This document shows positions 63,113-64,000 of a DNA stretch of 64,000 bases, piece after piece. The notes beneath the pieces were generated by a model. The model was not told the DNA's origin, did no database searches, and saw only the letters and a program-made list of their open reading frames with translations. The stretch is from Aldrovandia affinis (lineage: Eukaryota; Chordata; Actinopteri; Notacanthiformes; Halosauridae). The stretch is from the NCBI GenBank assembly GCA_029706075.1, contig JAINUG010000005.1, positions 8,525,501-8,589,500 on the forward strand, in the 5' to 3' direction. Position numbers and translations under genes: made by a program. Numbering within the stretch: position 1 is the first letter of the stretch; every line of letters starts with the position of its first letter.

Positions 63113-63390
63113 CAGTCAGGTCCAGAATTATTGTCACCCTTGATTTAAATGATCCAAAATGCTGTATAAAATAAACAATAAAAGTTAAGCGTTATATTGT
63201 ATGCTCAAAAATGCTAAAGTGATATTATTGTATTGTTCAGATAAAAACAATACAAAACAATACAATGTTGTATTGTATATTGTTCAGAGAAAAATATTTT
63301 CTATATCAAGTAATATTTATTTCAATAAAGATGTGTCCCAATTAATGGCACCTCTAATAATTATTTTAAATAAAATCCTTACAAAACTTG
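63113..63390 (+). mobile_element. Left end of a Tc1-like transposon
   Basis: TACAGTCAGGTCCAGAATTA begins a Tc1 terminus corresponding to the end at 5,100-5,143 in inverse. It is followed by AT-rich subterminal sequence with repeated ATTGTATTGTTCAG-type words. It stops near 63,390 without transposase. Confidence 0.7.
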
Positions 63391-63572
63391 TCATGGTTTG
63401 AGTGCCTGTTTAGCCCTGTGTGGGCGTACTCCTTTCTAATCCTCCTGAGTACGTTCCTGCCCCCTTCCATACCTAATCAGCTGATTGTTCACAGGTGTTC
63501 GCTGCCTATTTCAGTTTGCTGTTTTCACTGCTCCTCGCTTCAGTGTCAATTCATGTGACATTGAAGTCGGTA

Positions 63573-63740
63573 TGAGACAGGCCTCTGGTTGTGTGATTCT
63601 CTGTGGCTCAGTTGGTAGAGCACAGCGTTGGCAACGCTTAGGTTGTGGGTTCAATTCCCATTGGGACCATATATACTGAAAATATTTATGCATTCACTCC
63701 TGTAAGTCGCTTTGGATAAAAGCATCTGCTAAATGACACA
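63573..63740 (+). mobile_element. tRNA-derived SINE, near-identical to the one at 62,883
   Basis: Starts with the same GAGACAGGCCTCTGGTTGTG as the copy 691 bases upstream and differs at only a few positions to the end of the tail. Box A and box B are intact. It is followed by a TA-rich simple repeat (63,740-63,778). Confidence 0.87.
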
Positions 63741-63778
63741 TATATATATATATAAATATAAATATATATATATATAAA
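63741..63778. repeat. (TA)n-rich simple repeat
   Basis: Imperfect TA tract with two AAATA interruptions, directly after the SINE tail. Confidence 0.85.
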
Positions 63779-64000
63779 TGCTGTATGGTTCGCAGTCCTA
63801 AAAAGAGACTAGAAACTAGGAACTAGGAACTAAAAAGTACTCACTTCAGTTTTTCTCGTCACTTCTACAGAAGTCCAGTGTTTACTTTTGTTTTTGTTTG
63901 GTCTGTTTTCTGGGTTACTTACTGGCAGACTCAGGGCAGTTATCTTGCTGTTCTTTTTCCTAAGCTGCGTCCACACATTTCTGTTTGGGTTCCAGTCTGG

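Noticed and set aside
63390-63572. Possible LTR or other retroelement piece between the Tc1 end and the SINE
   Set aside because: It looks repeat-like in composition, but I found no second copy, no terminal structure and no coding match in this window.

Overview
The window is vertebrate nuclear DNA, most likely from a teleost fish. The grounds are a split gene with GT-AG introns, abundant Tc1-like transposons with TA target sites, tRNA-derived SINEs with the fish-type 3' tail, a CR1/L2-like LINE, and AT-rich non-coding DNA with microsatellites. No prokaryotic, organellar or viral gene organisation is visible.

The only protein-coding gene I can support is lunapark (lnpk), on the minus strand. 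It has twelve coding exons between 59,047 (start codon) and 38,779 (stop), plus a probable non-coding first exon ending at 60,386. Spliced, it gives about 407 residues: an N-terminal MG (myristoylation site), a short coiled coil, two membrane segments, a second coiled coil, a proline-rich linker, a four-cysteine zinc finger, the LNPARK motif that gave the family its name, and an acidic tail. Lunapark stabilises three-way junctions of the tubular ER. Intron 7 (48,086-49,421) is a GC-AG intron. Exon 11 needs either a one-base change in a C run or an alternative donor to join the last exon in frame.

In jawed vertebrates lunapark sits beside EVX2 and the HOXD cluster, with EVX2 on its 5' side. 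If that order holds, evx2/hoxd lie beyond the right edge, and the 38 kb left of the gene corresponds to the gene desert that holds long-range HOXD enhancers in tetrapods. I find no coding exon in that 38 kb. Several stretches free of recognisable repeats and rich in homeodomain, octamer and HOX13-like words (about 10.2-10.9, 16.6-17.6, 26.1-27.3, 34.9-35.3 and 36.4-37.2 kb, and 55.4-55.9 kb within an intron) are the best candidates for conserved regulatory elements. This needs alignment to confirm.

The rest is a mobile-element record. Tc1-like copies lie at 4.0-5.1, 5.8-6.6, 7.75-8.2, 17.9-21.2 (one nested in another), 28.0-30.5 (split by a LINE), 44.4-45.0, 48.7-49.3, 51.0-52.6, 52.6-53.2, 61.2-62.0 and 63.1-63.4 kb. 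Small inverted-repeat elements (MITEs) lie at 7.2, 8.9, 33.3, 39.1, 56.9 and 62.4 kb. SINEs or SINE-like repeats lie at 22.1, 24.0, 31.8-32.5, 42.3, 61.0, 62.9 and 63.6 kb. All transposase and reverse-transcriptase reading frames seen are broken.
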